Part shown: one piece after another, positions 26,542-35,139 of the stretch | Numbering within the stretch: position 1 is the stretch's first letter | How the letters are laid out: each line of letters starts with the position of its first letter | Assembly: GCF_000745265.1 (NCBI RefSeq) | Contig: NZ_JQNN01000001.1 | Coordinates: 868,001-932,000 of the forward strand | DNA from: Massilia sp. 9096 | Lineage (GTDB): Bacteria; Pseudomonadota; Gammaproteobacteria; Burkholderiales; Burkholderiaceae_D | Direction: 5' to 3' | DNA length: 64,000 nucleotides | Notes under the pieces: model-generated | What the model was told of the DNA's origin: nothing | The model's input: only the letters and a program-made list of their open reading frames with translations | Databases searched by the model: none | Made by a program: the position numbers and the translations under genes

Positions 26542-26622
26542 TTCCGGGCCGCTTGCATGAACGTCACGCCATGTTATGATGCGCGGATTGCTCATCGAGC
26601 TTTGCAACACGACCCGACGCAC

Positions 26623-26943
26623 ATGCAACCCCTGCGCTACTTCCGCGGCTCCCTGCGCACCATGACCTGGCTCGACCGGGCCGTGGTGCTGTCGGTCGCG
26701 CTGTTGCTGGCGCTGCAGCTGATGCTGTCGGGGCAGCACAAGGACGACCTGGCCGGCTACGGCGACAATTGTCCGAGCTGCGTGTTCGCCCACCACCTGC
26801 CATCCGGGCTGCCCGATGTCGATCCGGTCGCGCTGCCGCCCAGGCAGGTGCTCAGCTATCGTCTCGAACCGGCCGCCGTCTATCGGTCGCGTTCCTTCGT
26901 CAGCTTCCTCATCCCCGAGTCGCAGGCGCCGCCGCGCGCCTGA
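26623..26943 (+). CDS. Small membrane-anchored CxxC protein (DUF2946-like), first of a pair
   Basis: 106 residues if started at ATG 26623; an earlier ATG at 26557 is possible and neither has a good ribosome site. One N-terminal membrane segment (about 15-35, Leu/Val-rich) is followed by H-K-D-D, then N-C-P-S-C-V-F-A-H-H. The end has a Y-R-L-E-P-A-A-V-Y ... F-L-I-P-E-S-Q-A-P-P pattern shared with the next small gene. Cys and His in this arrangement suggest metal binding at the outer face of the inner membrane. It resembles DUF2946-type proteins, often found near copper or other metal receptors; this is by eye only. Confidence 0.68.
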   Translation: MQPLRYFRGSLRTMTWLDRAVVLSVALLLALQLMLSGQHKDDLAGYGDNCPSCVFAHHLPSGLPDVDPVALPPRQVLSYRLEPAAVYRSRSFVSFLIPESQAPPRA

Positions 26944-27046
26944 TCCGCCGCCGTATTCTTCGTCCACGCGCGCGCCTGCCGGCGTCCCCGCATGCGCGCA
27001 CGCGCGTGGACCCGCGATCGACCATTGATGTCCTGCTGACTCAGGC

Positions 27047-27364
27047 ATGTCCAATCTGCTGTTCCTGACCGTTTCCAAGCGGCGCATGCGCGCCTTCGCG
27101 CTCGCCATGGCCGTGGCGCTGACGCTGTTCATGGTGGCTGCCGCCGGCCACCGCCACGAGCACGCCGAGACGCACCCGTGCGCCGTCTGCACCGTCCTGC
27201 TGGACGAGCTGCCGACGTTCGACGCCCTGCCGCCGCTGCTGCAGGGCAGGACCGCGCACGCCTATGCCCTGGCGGCGCCGGCATCCGCCTACGTGTGCCT
27301 GTACCGGCCGGCGCTGCTGCTGCCGCCCAGCTGCGGCCCGCCCGTGAACCTCGCGGCGCTTTGA
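27047..27364 (+). CDS. Small membrane-anchored His/CxxC protein (DUF2946-like), second of a pair
   Basis: 105 residues. A membrane or signal segment (about 14-32) is followed at once by G-H-R-H-E-H-A-E-T-H-P-C-A-V-C, a dense His/Cys metal-binding motif. The C-terminal half aligns with the upstream small protein: C-x-x-C, a central L-P block, an A-x-x-Y segment and a final L-L-P-P-S-C-G-P-P-V. A second possible start is the ATG at 27086. It lies 47 bases before the TonB receptor, in the same direction, which points to a metal-related uptake operon. Confidence 0.72.
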   Translation: MSNLLFLTVSKRRMRAFALAMAVALTLFMVAAAGHRHEHAETHPCAVCTVLLDELPTFDALPPLLQGRTAHAYALAAPASAYVCLYRPALLLPPSCGPPVNLAAL

Positions 27365-27410
27365 CGCCGCCATCGTTTCGCATTCATCCATTCACGATTC
27401 AGAGGTTCAC

Positions 27411-29570
27411 ATGCACCACATTCCAAAACGCCGTCCGCTGCCGCTGCTGCTGGCAGGCCTGTTCGTCTCCCACGCCGCCTCGGCCCAGACCACCGCTGCG
27501 CCGGCACAGGCTGCCGATACGAGCCAGCCGATCCAGACCGTGCAGGTCACCGCCGCCCACCTGAAGAACGAGCGCAACGAGCTCTCGCCCAAGGTCGGCA
27601 CGACCGTGTATTCGCTCGACAGCCACGCCATCGAAAACCTGCCGCAGGGCGCCAACACGCCGTTCAACGACGTGCTGCTGCACCTGCCGGGCGTCGACCA
27701 GGATTCCAAGGGCTCTGGCGGCGTACACGTGCGCGACGACCACGGCAACGTCCAGTACCGCATCAACGGCGTGCTGCTGCCGGAGAACATCAGCGGCTTC
27801 GGCAGCTCGATCGACACCCGCCTGATCGACCAGCTCGATTTCATGACCGGCGCCTTGCCGGCCCAGTACGGCCTGCGCACCGCCGGCGTGATCGAGATCC
27901 AGACCAAGGAAGGCGTACGCAACGGCGGACGCATCGGCGTGCAGGTCGGCACCCGCGGCGACTTCGAGCCGAGCCTCGAACTGTTCGGCACCCAGGGCAA
28001 CCTGGGCTACTACCTGTCGGGCAGCTACCTGCGCAACGACATCGGCATCGAGAACCCGCAGCCGACAAAGAATGCGCTGCACGACCACACCCAGCAAAAC
28101 AAATCGTTCGGCAACCTGTCCTACTACCTGAACGACGACACCCGCCTGGGCCTGATGTTCGGCACCTACAATGGCCACTTCCAGATCCCCAACAATCCGG
28201 ACCAGGCCCCGGCCTTCTCGCTCGCCGGCCAGAGCGACGCCGCGGCCGGGACGAGCAACCTGCCGTCGGCGCAGCTGAACGAGACCCAGCGCGAAGTCAA
28301 CCGCTTCGTGATCCTGTCGATGCAGAAAAGCCTGGGCGACCTGAACTACCAGGTGTCGGGCTTTCACCAGTATTCGGAGCTGCACTATTCGCCTGATCCG
28401 CTCGGCGACCTGATCTACACCGGCGTCGCCTCGGACACGCTGCGCAGCAACTCGTCCTACGGCCTGCAGCTCGACGGCAGCTACAAGCTCAATGCCAGCC
28501 ACACGCTGCGCGCCGGCTTGCAGGCCACGCGCCAGCACACGTACAGCAACAACAGCGTCGGCGTGTTCCCGGTCGACGAGGACGGCATCCAGACCTCGGA
28601 CAATCCGTTCACGATCGCCGACAACTCGGGCAAGGTCGGCAAGCTGTACAGCCTGTACCTGCAGGACGAATGGCATATCTCGGCGCCGCTGACGCTGAAC
28701 TACGGCCTGCGCTACGATAAGGTCGACGCCTTCACCCAGGAACACCAGTTCAGCCCGCGCGTGAACCTGTCGTACAAGCTCACGCCGGCCACCGCCGTGC
28801 ACGCCGGCTTCTCGCGCTACTTCACGCCGCCGCCGCAGGAACTGGCGGCGCAGTCGAGCATCGACCTGTACGCCGGCACCAGCAACGCGCCGGCGATTCC
28901 GGTCTCGAACAACGTCAAGTCCGAGCGCACCAGCTACTACGACGTCGGCATCAGCCACCAGCTCACGCCGAACCTGACCCTGACTGCGGACGCCTACTAC
29001 AAGCAGATCCGCAACCTGCTCGACGAAGGCCAGTTCGGCCAGGCGCTGATCCTGTCGCCGTTCAACTACGACAAGGGCTATGCCAAGGGCCTGGAGCTGT
29101 CGGCGATCTACACCAACAAGCACTGGGGCGCCTACGCCAATTTCTCGACGCAAAAGGCAATGGCGCAGCACATCGTGTCGGGCCAGTCGCTGTTCGATCC
29201 GGATGAACTGGCCTACATCGCCAACCACTACATCTACCTCGACCACGACCAGAAGTTCACGGCCTCGACCGGCGCCCACTACCACTTCGGCGACAGCCAG
29301 GTCAGCGCCGACGTCCTGTACGGCAGTGGCCTGCGCAAGACGCCGGACGGCGGCGCGCCCAACTCCGGTACGCTGCCGGCCTATACGACGGTGAACATGG
29401 CCTACTCGCACGAGTGGAAGACCGGCTACGGCACGCTCGAGGGCCGCCTGGCGCTGATCAACGCCTTCGACCACAGCTACCTGCTGCGCGACGGCAGCGG
29501 CGTCGGCGTCGGCGCACCGCAGTTCGGTGCGCGCCGCAGCGTGTACGCGGGCCTGTCCCTGGCGTTCTAA
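27411..29570 (+). CDS. TonB-dependent outer-membrane receptor, probable metal or metallophore uptake
   Basis: 719 residues with a signal peptide ending near S-H-A-A-S-A-Q. The plug begins at V-Q-V-T-A-A-H-L and has the typical L-P-G-V-D-Q-D-S and I-N-G-V-L-L-P-E motifs; the barrel ends in L-A-F with the terminal Phe. It is shorter than the carbohydrate-type receptor at 17 kb. The two CxxC proteins just upstream hint at copper, zinc, cobalt or a metallophore as ligand. The first residues include H-H, and no N-terminal FecR-type signalling domain is present. Confidence 0.92.
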   Translation: MHHIPKRRPLPLLLAGLFVSHAASAQTTAAPAQAADTSQPIQTVQVTAAHLKNERNELSPKVGTTVYSLDSHAIENLPQGANTPFNDVLLHLPGVDQDSKGSGGVHVRDDHGNVQYRINGVLLPENISGFGSSIDTRLIDQLDFMTGALPAQYGLRTAGVIEIQTKEGVRNGGRIGVQVGTRGDFEPSLELFGTQGNLGYYLSGSYLRNDIGIENPQPTKNALHDHTQQNKSFGNLSYYLNDDTRLGLMFGTYNGHFQIPNNPDQAPAFSLAGQSDAAAGTSNLPSAQLNETQREVNRFVILSMQKSLGDLNYQVSGFHQYSELHYSPDPLGDLIYTGVASDTLRSNSSYGLQLDGSYKLNASHTLRAGLQATRQHTYSNNSVGVFPVDEDGIQTSDNPFTIADNSGKVGKLYSLYLQDEWHISAPLTLNYGLRYDKVDAFTQEHQFSPRVNLSYKLTPATAVHAGFSRYFTPPPQELAAQSSIDLYAGTSNAPAIPVSNNVKSERTSYYDVGISHQLTPNLTLTADAYYKQIRNLLDEGQFGQALILSPFNYDKGYAKGLELSAIYTNKHWGAYANFSTQKAMAQHIVSGQSLFDPDELAYIANHYIYLDHDQKFTASTGAHYHFGDSQVSADVLYGSGLRKTPDGGAPNSGTLPAYTTVNMAYSHEWKTGYGTLEGRLALINAFDHSYLLRDGSGVGVGAPQFGARRSVYAGLSLAF

Positions 29571-29603
29571 GCGCTGGCGTTGTAAGCGCTAGCGTTTCGA
29601 GGG

Positions 29604-29624
29604 GCCGGCCGTTTCAGGGCCGGC
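29604..29624. terminator. Hairpin between the TonB receptor and the convergent kinase
   Basis: GCCGGCC (29604-29610), loop GTTTCAG, GGCCGGC (29618-29624). There is no T-tract, and it overlaps the last codons of the kinase. Just before it, GCGCTGGCGTT-like units repeat three times (29557-29596). Confidence 0.45.
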
Positions 29625-30777
29625 TCAGCGTCGGCGCGTCGTGGAACAGGCGCCCGTCGAGCGGGATGTCGACGATGAAGGTGGTGCCGCGCTCGGCGCT
29701 GCTGTCGACGCCGACGCTGCCGCCGTGGCTTTCCGCGACCGCGCGCACGAAGGGCAGGCCGATGCCCCAGCCCTGCTTGTCGTTGCTCTTGGCCGATTCG
29801 GCACGCCGGTACATCTGGAAGATGCATTCCTGCTCGTTGGGCGGGATCGGCGCGCCTTCGTTATGCACCGACAGGATCAGGCGGCCGTAGGCGGCGTCGG
29901 TCTTGATCGTGATCGGCGTGCCGGGACTGCCGTACTTGACCGCGTTGCCGACCAGGTTTTCCAGCACGCGCTTGAGCGCCGCGCGGTCCCACCAGCCCTC
30001 GACCGCGCCGCCGCTCTCGCTGGCGGCCACCTCGAAGCGTGCATCATAGGCTGCGCCGGCGTCGGCCAGCACCTCGTCGACCAGCGTGTGCAGCGCCACC
30101 GGCGACAGCTGCAGCTGCAGGCGCTGGCCGCCGTGGAAAGCCATCGTGTGCAGCAGTTCGTCGACCATGCCGTTCATGCGCCGGGTGTTGGCCAGCGCCT
30201 TGGCGGCATAGGCTTTCATCTGCGCCGGGTCGTCGATGCGCAGGATCAGCTCGAGCGCGCTGACGGTCACGCTCAGCGGGCCGCGCAGATCGTGCGTCAG
30301 CGCGGCCGCGAAACGCTCGCGGAAACCGCTGTGCACTAGCGAGAACGCTTCGACCGATTCCTGGATGCCGGAATCGATCGAGCTGTTGATCGCGTGGGTC
30401 TCGTGAAAATCGAGCCGCACGCCGTCGCGGTCGAGCACGTGGAAGATCGCCCAGCGGAAGATCTGGAATTCCTCGATCAGCGAGGCATGGTTGTAGGCGG
30501 TGATGCGGGCGCGCTCGCCGCCGTGTTCCGACGCGATCGTGGTGCCGTCGACCGCCGAGGTGCGCGGGTAATCGGGGCTGATGCTTTCGACGATGTTGTC
30601 GTAGAAGACCGGCATCGTGTTGAGCAGGATAGGCGGTTGCACGTCGCGCGCGAGGAACAGCTGCTCGCGCACGCGCTCCTCCCATGCCCGCAATACCTCG
30701 TCGCGCAGCGCGAGCATGCGCTGGGCATTCGGCGAAAGCGTGGCGGGCGTACGGTTTTGATCGCTGGCAAGAGTCAT
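29614..30777 (-). CDS. Cytosolic sensor histidine kinase (RsbRD-like N-terminus)
   Basis: 387 residues with no membrane segment. The N-terminal 150 residues are all-helical and resemble an RsbRD-type sensor region. The H-box is L-T-H-D-L-R-G-P-L with His near 162; the ATPase domain has N-L-V-G-N-A-V-K-Y-G and Q-G-W-G-I-G-L-P-F-V-R. In the usual N-x-x-x-N pattern the first Asn is present. It is transcribed after a CheY-like regulator on the same strand (97-base gap), its most likely partner. The input signal is unknown. Confidence 0.88.
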   Translation of the reverse strand: MTLASDQNRTPATLSPNAQRMLALRDEVLRAWEERVREQLFLARDVQPPILLNTMPVFYDNIVESISPDYPRTSAVDGTTIASEHGGERARITAYNHASLIEEFQIFRWAIFHVLDRDGVRLDFHETHAINSSIDSGIQESVEAFSLVHSGFRERFAAALTHDLRGPLSVTVSALELILRIDDPAQMKAYAAKALANTRRMNGMVDELLHTMAFHGGQRLQLQLSPVALHTLVDEVLADAGAAYDARFEVAASESGGAVEGWWDRAALKRVLENLVGNAVKYGSPGTPITIKTDAAYGRLILSVHNEGAPIPPNEQECIFQMYRRAESAKSNDKQGWGIGLPFVRAVAESHGGSVGVDSSAERGTTFIVDIPLDGRLFHDAPTLSRP

Positions 30778-30874
30778 GTGGGCTATCTTACCCGCAACAC
30801 ACTCGCGCCGGCCCGCGAATGCAAACCGGCGTCGGCCGCGTGTTACAGTTGTGGCCGCTCAGGGACGCGGCGGT

Positions 30875-31327
30875 TCAGGTATGCAGCAGCTTGAGGACGG
30901 CGTCGATCTTGTAGGGTTTGGAGGTGTACAGATACGGGCGTGCGCGACCGTCGAACAGGGACGGCAGCGTATAGCCGGACGCCAGCACCACCTTCACCTT
31001 CGGGTACATCTCGGTGACGGCCTCGGCCAGCTGCAAGCCGGTCATGCCGGGCATGACGACGTCGGAGAACAGGGCGTCGATGTCGCCGTTTTCCTGCAGC
31101 AGGCGCAGCGCTTCATGGGCGGAATAGGCGACCAGCACCTCCAGGCCGCGCGCTTCCAGCAGCGCGGCGGCCATCTCGGCCAGGTCTTCCTCGTCGTCGA
31201 CCACCAGCACCTTGCGCAGCAGGGCCTGCGGCGCGCTCGGCGCATCGGCCTCGGCTGCCGGCGCAGGTTCGCCCGCCGGCCGTCCGGGGTTCATGTTGGC
31301 GCAACCGATATTCCACAATACTTGCAT
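30875..31327 (-). CDS. Single-domain response regulator (CheY-like)
   Basis: 150 residues, with a Pro/Ala-rich leader of about 36 residues before the receiver. The phospho-acceptor is D89 (F-S-D-V-V-M-P-G-M), with acidic D44/D45, Ser in L-A-S-G and K137 in T-S-K-P-Y. There is no output domain. The M-P-G-M-T-G-L and P-Y-K pattern is that of receivers acting with PAS-type hybrid kinases. The ATG at 31327 follows a GAGG site; 31294 is an alternative start. It lies upstream of the kinase gene in the same direction. Confidence 0.87.
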   Translation of the reverse strand: MQVLWNIGCANMNPGRPAGEPAPAAEADAPSAPQALLRKVLVVDDEEDLAEMAAALLEARGLEVLVAYSAHEALRLLQENGDIDALFSDVVMPGMTGLQLAEAVTEMYPKVKVVLASGYTLPSLFDGRARPYLYTSKPYKIDAVLKLLHT

Positions 31328-31450
31328 TTCCGACCTCGTTCTCGCTTCCCGGTATTTTAGCCGGGTTGGGCGCTGCTGACCGCCGGCGTCACGGGAAACC
31401 GGGTCAATAAGGCAACTTGTTGCTACTTTTACACAGATAAACCACCCGGA

Positions 31451-32290
31451 TTACATCTGGCGGAACAAGTGGGCGAACAGCGGGCTGACTTTCAGGTGCT
31501 CGCTACGGCCGCGCAGCGACAGCTGCAGCTTGCCGAAGTCGTCGCGGCTGGCGCTGGCGACGTGGCGCAGGTTGACGATGCCGCTGCGGCTGATCTGGCA
31601 GAACTGGCCGGGGTCGAGCTGGGCCAGCAAGTCCTTCAGGCTCAGGCGGATCAGCGCGTCCCCTTGGGCGGTCGCGACGTTGACGTATTTGTCGAGGGCC
31701 TGGAAGTACAGCACGTCCCGCACCGGGATCATGCGCACCACGTTGCCGACCGCGGCGCGGATCGTGTCGAGGCGCGCCGTGGTGGTGGCGGCGGACGGCG
31801 CCGCCGGCGGCAGCAGCGCACGCATCTGCTCGACCAGCTGGGCCAGGCCGCCATCGCCGTGGCGCCCACCGCCATCGCCGCCATGGCCGGCGCGCTCCAG
31901 CTGCGCGCGCAGGCGCTCGACGGTCCGCGCCAGGCGCGCCTCGCCGACCGGCTTGAGCACGTAGTCGAGCGCCGCATGGTTGAACGCCTGCACGGCGTAG
32001 TCCTCGTAGGCGGTGACGAACACCACCAGCGGGAACGGGTGTTCGCCGTCCCAGCGCTCGGCCAGCTCCTCGGCCGCTTCGATGCCGCTGCGGCCCGGCA
32101 TCCGGATGTCCAGGAACAGGACGTCGGGACGCAGCGCCAGCGCCTGCTCGACCGCGGCGATGCCGTTCGGCGCGGTGGCGGCGATCTCCAGTTCGGGCCA
32201 CAGCTTGCGCAGCATGTGGGCAAGGGTGGCGGCCAGGATCGGCTCGTCCTCGGCGATCAGGGCGCGTACGGGTGCGGGATGGGTCGTCAT
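31451..32290 (-). CDS. LytTR-family response regulator
   Basis: 279 residues: receiver domain (about 8-125, acidic E14/D15, phospho-acceptor D61 in F-L-D-I-R-M-P-G, Lys in L-K-P-V), a linker with a Gly/His-rich stretch (G-G-D-G-G-G-R-H-G-D-G-G), and a C-terminal LytTR DNA-binding domain (about 175-275; F-C-Q-I-S-R-S-G-I-V-N-L). Its start overlaps the end of the sensor kinase gene by four bases (ATGA type), so the two are coupled and cognate. Targets are not evident; AlgR and LytR relatives control surface properties. Confidence 0.93.
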   Translation of the reverse strand: MTTHPAPVRALIAEDEPILAATLAHMLRKLWPELEIAATAPNGIAAVEQALALRPDVLFLDIRMPGRSGIEAAEELAERWDGEHPFPLVVFVTAYEDYAVQAFNHAALDYVLKPVGEARLARTVERLRAQLERAGHGGDGGGRHGDGGLAQLVEQMRALLPPAAPSAATTTARLDTIRAAVGNVVRMIPVRDVLYFQALDKYVNVATAQGDALIRLSLKDLLAQLDPGQFCQISRSGIVNLRHVASASRDDFGKLQLSLRGRSEHLKVSPLFAHLFRQM

Positions 32291-33447
32291 GCGCTCTCCA
32301 GGTTCGAATCCAGTTCCAGTGGCAGGATGAGGCGCGCCACGGCGCCACGGGGCAGGCCCGCGACCAGCTCGACCCCGGCGCGCTCGCCGTACAGCGCCTG
32401 CAAACGCTCGCGCGTGGTACTCAAGCCGACGCCGCTTCCCGTGCGGCGAGATGCGGGCGGATCGGACGTATCCTGCAGCCCCAGGCCGGTATCGGCGATG
32501 GTGATCGCCAGCCGGCCGCCATCGAGCGCGGCTTCGATCGCGACCTCGCCGCCGTCGACGTGCGGCTCGAGCCCGTGGATGACGGCGTTCTCGACCAGCG
32601 GCTGCAGCAGCATGGTCGGCAGGCGCGCCGCGCGCAGCCCGGGCGGCAGCGCGCAGCGGTAGCGCAGGCGCGCGCCCATGCGCACGGCCATCAGGCCGAG
32701 GTAGGCTTCGATGGCGGCGAACTCCTGGCCCAGCGTGGTGGTTTCCAGGCGGCTGACAGAGAGCGTGGCGCGTAAAAAGGCGATCAGCTGTTCGAGCATC
32801 ACCCCGGCCTGCTGCGGATCGAGCGCGATCAGTCCCTGCAGGTTGGCCAGCGTGTTGAACAGCATGTGCGGTTCGATCTGGGCCTGCATCAGGCGCAGCC
32901 GGGCCTGCAGGGCCTGGCGTTCGATGGCTTGCGCGCGCGCCTGGGCCTCGGCGCGTTCCCTCTCCATGCGCTCGATGCGCTCACGGTTCACGATCAGCAG
33001 CGTCACGCCGGCGATCGCGCACAGCGTGAACATGATCATGCTCAGGCGCCGCACGCCCAGGTAATCGGCCAGGTGCGGCGCCGGCACGCCGAGGACCCAG
33101 GCGCCCAGCGTCATGCCGCCGATGTTGGCGAGCGGCGCCGCCAGCAGCAGCACCGGCGCCAGCGCCAGCCAGCGCCGTCCGGCGATCGGGCGGGCGAGGA
33201 ACAGGCGCACTCCGTCGATGACCAGGAAGGCGATCAGGCCGGTGCTCATCGAATACACCATCTCCTGGTACAGGTCCTGGGGCCGCCCTTCGATCAGGGC
33301 GATCAGGAGCGCGGCCCAGCTCGAGACGATCACGCCCATGCCGAAATCGCTGACGAAGCGCTGCAGGCGCGTGCGCCCGGGCGCAGCTGCGGCGGGCGGT
33401 GCGGGCGTTTTGGGGGCCAGGGGGAGCGAAGGGCAGGCAGTGGGCAT
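32287..33447 (-). CDS. LytS/YehU-type membrane sensor histidine kinase
   Basis: 386 residues from MPTACPSLPL. About four membrane segments lie between 35 and 155, then a coiled-coil linker (E-R-M-E-R-E-R-A-E-A-Q-A) and a His_kinase domain with I-E-P-H-M-L-F-N-T-L-A-N-L (His near 194), and an ATPase domain with L-V-E-N-A-V-I-H-G and G-V-G-L-S-T-T-R-E-R-L. There is no separate periplasmic domain, as in this family. Start codons further upstream (33489-33498) are possible because no strong ribosome site marks 33447. Forms an operon with the LytTR regulator. Confidence 0.9.
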   Translation of the reverse strand: MPTACPSLPLAPKTPAPPAAAAPGRTRLQRFVSDFGMGVIVSSWAALLIALIEGRPQDLYQEMVYSMSTGLIAFLVIDGVRLFLARPIAGRRWLALAPVLLLAAPLANIGGMTLGAWVLGVPAPHLADYLGVRRLSMIMFTLCAIAGVTLLIVNRERIERMERERAEAQARAQAIERQALQARLRLMQAQIEPHMLFNTLANLQGLIALDPQQAGVMLEQLIAFLRATLSVSRLETTTLGQEFAAIEAYLGLMAVRMGARLRYRCALPPGLRAARLPTMLLQPLVENAVIHGLEPHVDGGEVAIEAALDGGRLAITIADTGLGLQDTSDPPASRRTGSGVGLSTTRERLQALYGERAGVELVAGLPRGAVARLILPLELDSNLESA

Positions 33448-33654
33448 GGCTGCGGCGGCGAATCCGTTGTTAAAGATGCAGGGCATTGTGCCCATCGCTG
33501 CACCGGGCGGCAAGCAGGATGCGACGAAGCCGGGTTGCGAAGGCGCGAAACCGCGCAGTGCGGGAGCGGAACGCGCGCCCGGGTGGGCGCGGCGTGGGCG
33601 CGCATGGCCGATAATGCGGCAACAACCCGCTTGAACCGCGTTGAAAGGAGAAAC

Positions 33655-34659
33655 ATGGAACTGATCTTCCTCGGCACCAGCTCGGGCACCCCGAGCCGCA
33701 CGCGCAACGTCAGCGGCCTGGCGCTGCGCGGCGAAGGCAGCCGCCACTGGGCGCTGGTCGATTGCGGCGAAGCCACCCAGCACCGCATCCTGCGCACCAG
33801 GCTGTCGCTGATCGACCTGCGCGCGGTCTTCATCACCCACATGCACGGCGACCATTGCTACGGCCTGCCCGGACTGCTGGCCAGCGCCGGCATGCTCAAC
33901 CGCAGCGAGCTGCTGTACGTGGCCGGGCCGGCGCCGCTGCGCGCGTTTCTACAGGGCGTGATGGATACGACCCAGCTCGGCTTGCCGTTTCCGATCGAGT
34001 TCGTCGAGGTGCACGGCGACGCCGCCGGCCGCCCCCTCCCCAACGTGCTGCCCGACCTGGCGGTGAGCAGCACGCCGCTGTCGCACCGCCTGCCGTCCTG
34101 GGCCTACACCTTCCGCGAGCGCGACGTGGAACGCAGGCTCGACGTCGTCAGGCTGCGCGCCGCCGGTATCCGCGCCGACGCGCGCTGGGGCGAGCTGCAG
34201 CGCGGCCATGACGTCCTGCTGGACGATGGCCGCCTGCTGCGCGCCAACGATTTCCGCCTGGCGCCGCGCAAGCCGCGCTGCGTCGTGGTCGGCGGCGACA
34301 ACGACCGGCCCGAGCTGCTGATTGACGAGGCGCGCGGCGCCGACGTGCTGGTGCACGAAGCGACCTACACCGAGCCGGTGCTGGGGCGGGTCGGGCCGGG
34401 GCCGCAGCACAGCTCGGCCGCGATGACCGCGCGCGCCGCCCAGGCGGCCGCGGTGCCGAACCTGGTGCTGACCCATTTCAGCCCGCGCTACCAGGACACC
34501 GGGCAAGGCAAGTCCGCGGCCCCGGAGGCGAAGTCCGGCCTGACCATGCACGACATCGAGCAGGAAGCGCGCGCCGCCTACGATGGCCGGCTGTTCCTGG
34601 CGCGCGATTTCGACCGTTACGTGCTCGACCGACAGGGCGTGCTGGCGCGCGCCGAGTGA
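33655..34659 (+). CDS. rnz: Ribonuclease Z (tRNA 3' endonuclease)
   Basis: Cleaves the 3' trailer of tRNA precursors. The 334-residue beta-lactamase-fold protein starts at MELIFLGTSSG after AAGGAGA. The zinc motif H-M-H-G-D-H is near residues 62-67, with further ligands in V-V-V-G-G-D-N-D, V-H-E-A-T-Y and L-T-H-F-S-P-R-Y, all in the order expected of ElaC-type RNase Z. It is divergent from the LytS-like kinase. A longer frame upstream on this strand is not coding. Confidence 0.92.
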   Translation: MELIFLGTSSGTPSRTRNVSGLALRGEGSRHWALVDCGEATQHRILRTRLSLIDLRAVFITHMHGDHCYGLPGLLASAGMLNRSELLYVAGPAPLRAFLQGVMDTTQLGLPFPIEFVEVHGDAAGRPLPNVLPDLAVSSTPLSHRLPSWAYTFRERDVERRLDVVRLRAAGIRADARWGELQRGHDVLLDDGRLLRANDFRLAPRKPRCVVVGGDNDRPELLIDEARGADVLVHEATYTEPVLGRVGPGPQHSSAAMTARAAQAAAVPNLVLTHFSPRYQDTGQGKSAAPEAKSGLTMHDIEQEARAAYDGRLFLARDFDRYVLDRQGVLARAE

Positions 34660-34734
34660 ACGATTCGCGACAGCCGGCTCGGCAAAAGCGCGCCGGGGCT
34701 GTCTGGCATCCAGCACAGCCGTTACAATTTACGG

Positions 34735-35121
34735 ATGCGAAAAAAAGTCCTTCTCGTCGACGACCAGCCGCTCGACCTTGCACTGACCCGGCAGGCATTG
34801 AAAGATTGCAGTATCGAGCATGAGATCGTGTCGGCCGCCGACGGGTTCGAAGGCTTGCAGCAGCTCGGCGCCCAGCACTTCGACGTGGTCGTGCTCGACC
34901 TCAAGATGCCGAAAGTGGATGGCTTCGAAGTCCTGGCGCAGATGCGCATCGCGCCGATCCTGTCCGCCAACCCGGTCATCGTCGTGTCCAATTCCGACCT
35001 GCAGGCCGACCGGGTCCGCGCGGACGCGCTCGGCGCCGTCGAATACGTCCACAAGGCGCTGGACTACGCGGCGTTCAAGGACGCGCTGAAAGCCGCACTG
35101 GGCCGCCACGGGTTCTGCTGA
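34735..35121 (+). CDS. Single-domain response regulator (CheY-like)
   Basis: 128 residues, receiver only. Acidic D9/D10, phospho-acceptor D55 (V-L-D-L-K-M-P), Ser85 and K107 (Y-V-H-K-A-L) are all in place. No kinase gene adjoins it, so it probably works with a distant or hybrid kinase. It is 75 bases after rnz on the same strand and may be cotranscribed. Confidence 0.88.
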   Translation: MRKKVLLVDDQPLDLALTRQALKDCSIEHEIVSAADGFEGLQQLGAQHFDVVVLDLKMPKVDGFEVLAQMRIAPILSANPVIVVSNSDLQADRVRADALGAVEYVHKALDYAAFKDALKAALGRHGFC

Positions 35122-35139
35122 CGCCCCGGCCCGGATGCC

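Noticed and set aside
26569..26584. ATGTTATGAT before the first CxxC gene as a possible Zur site
   Set aside because: Only one half of the Zur dyad (ATGTTAT) is present; the other half is GC-rich and unrelated.
32866..33654. Plus-strand extension of the ribonuclease Z frame by 263 codons
   Set aside because: It lies opposite the LytS kinase gene; MELIFLG at 33655 has an AAGGAGA site and matches the family N-terminus.
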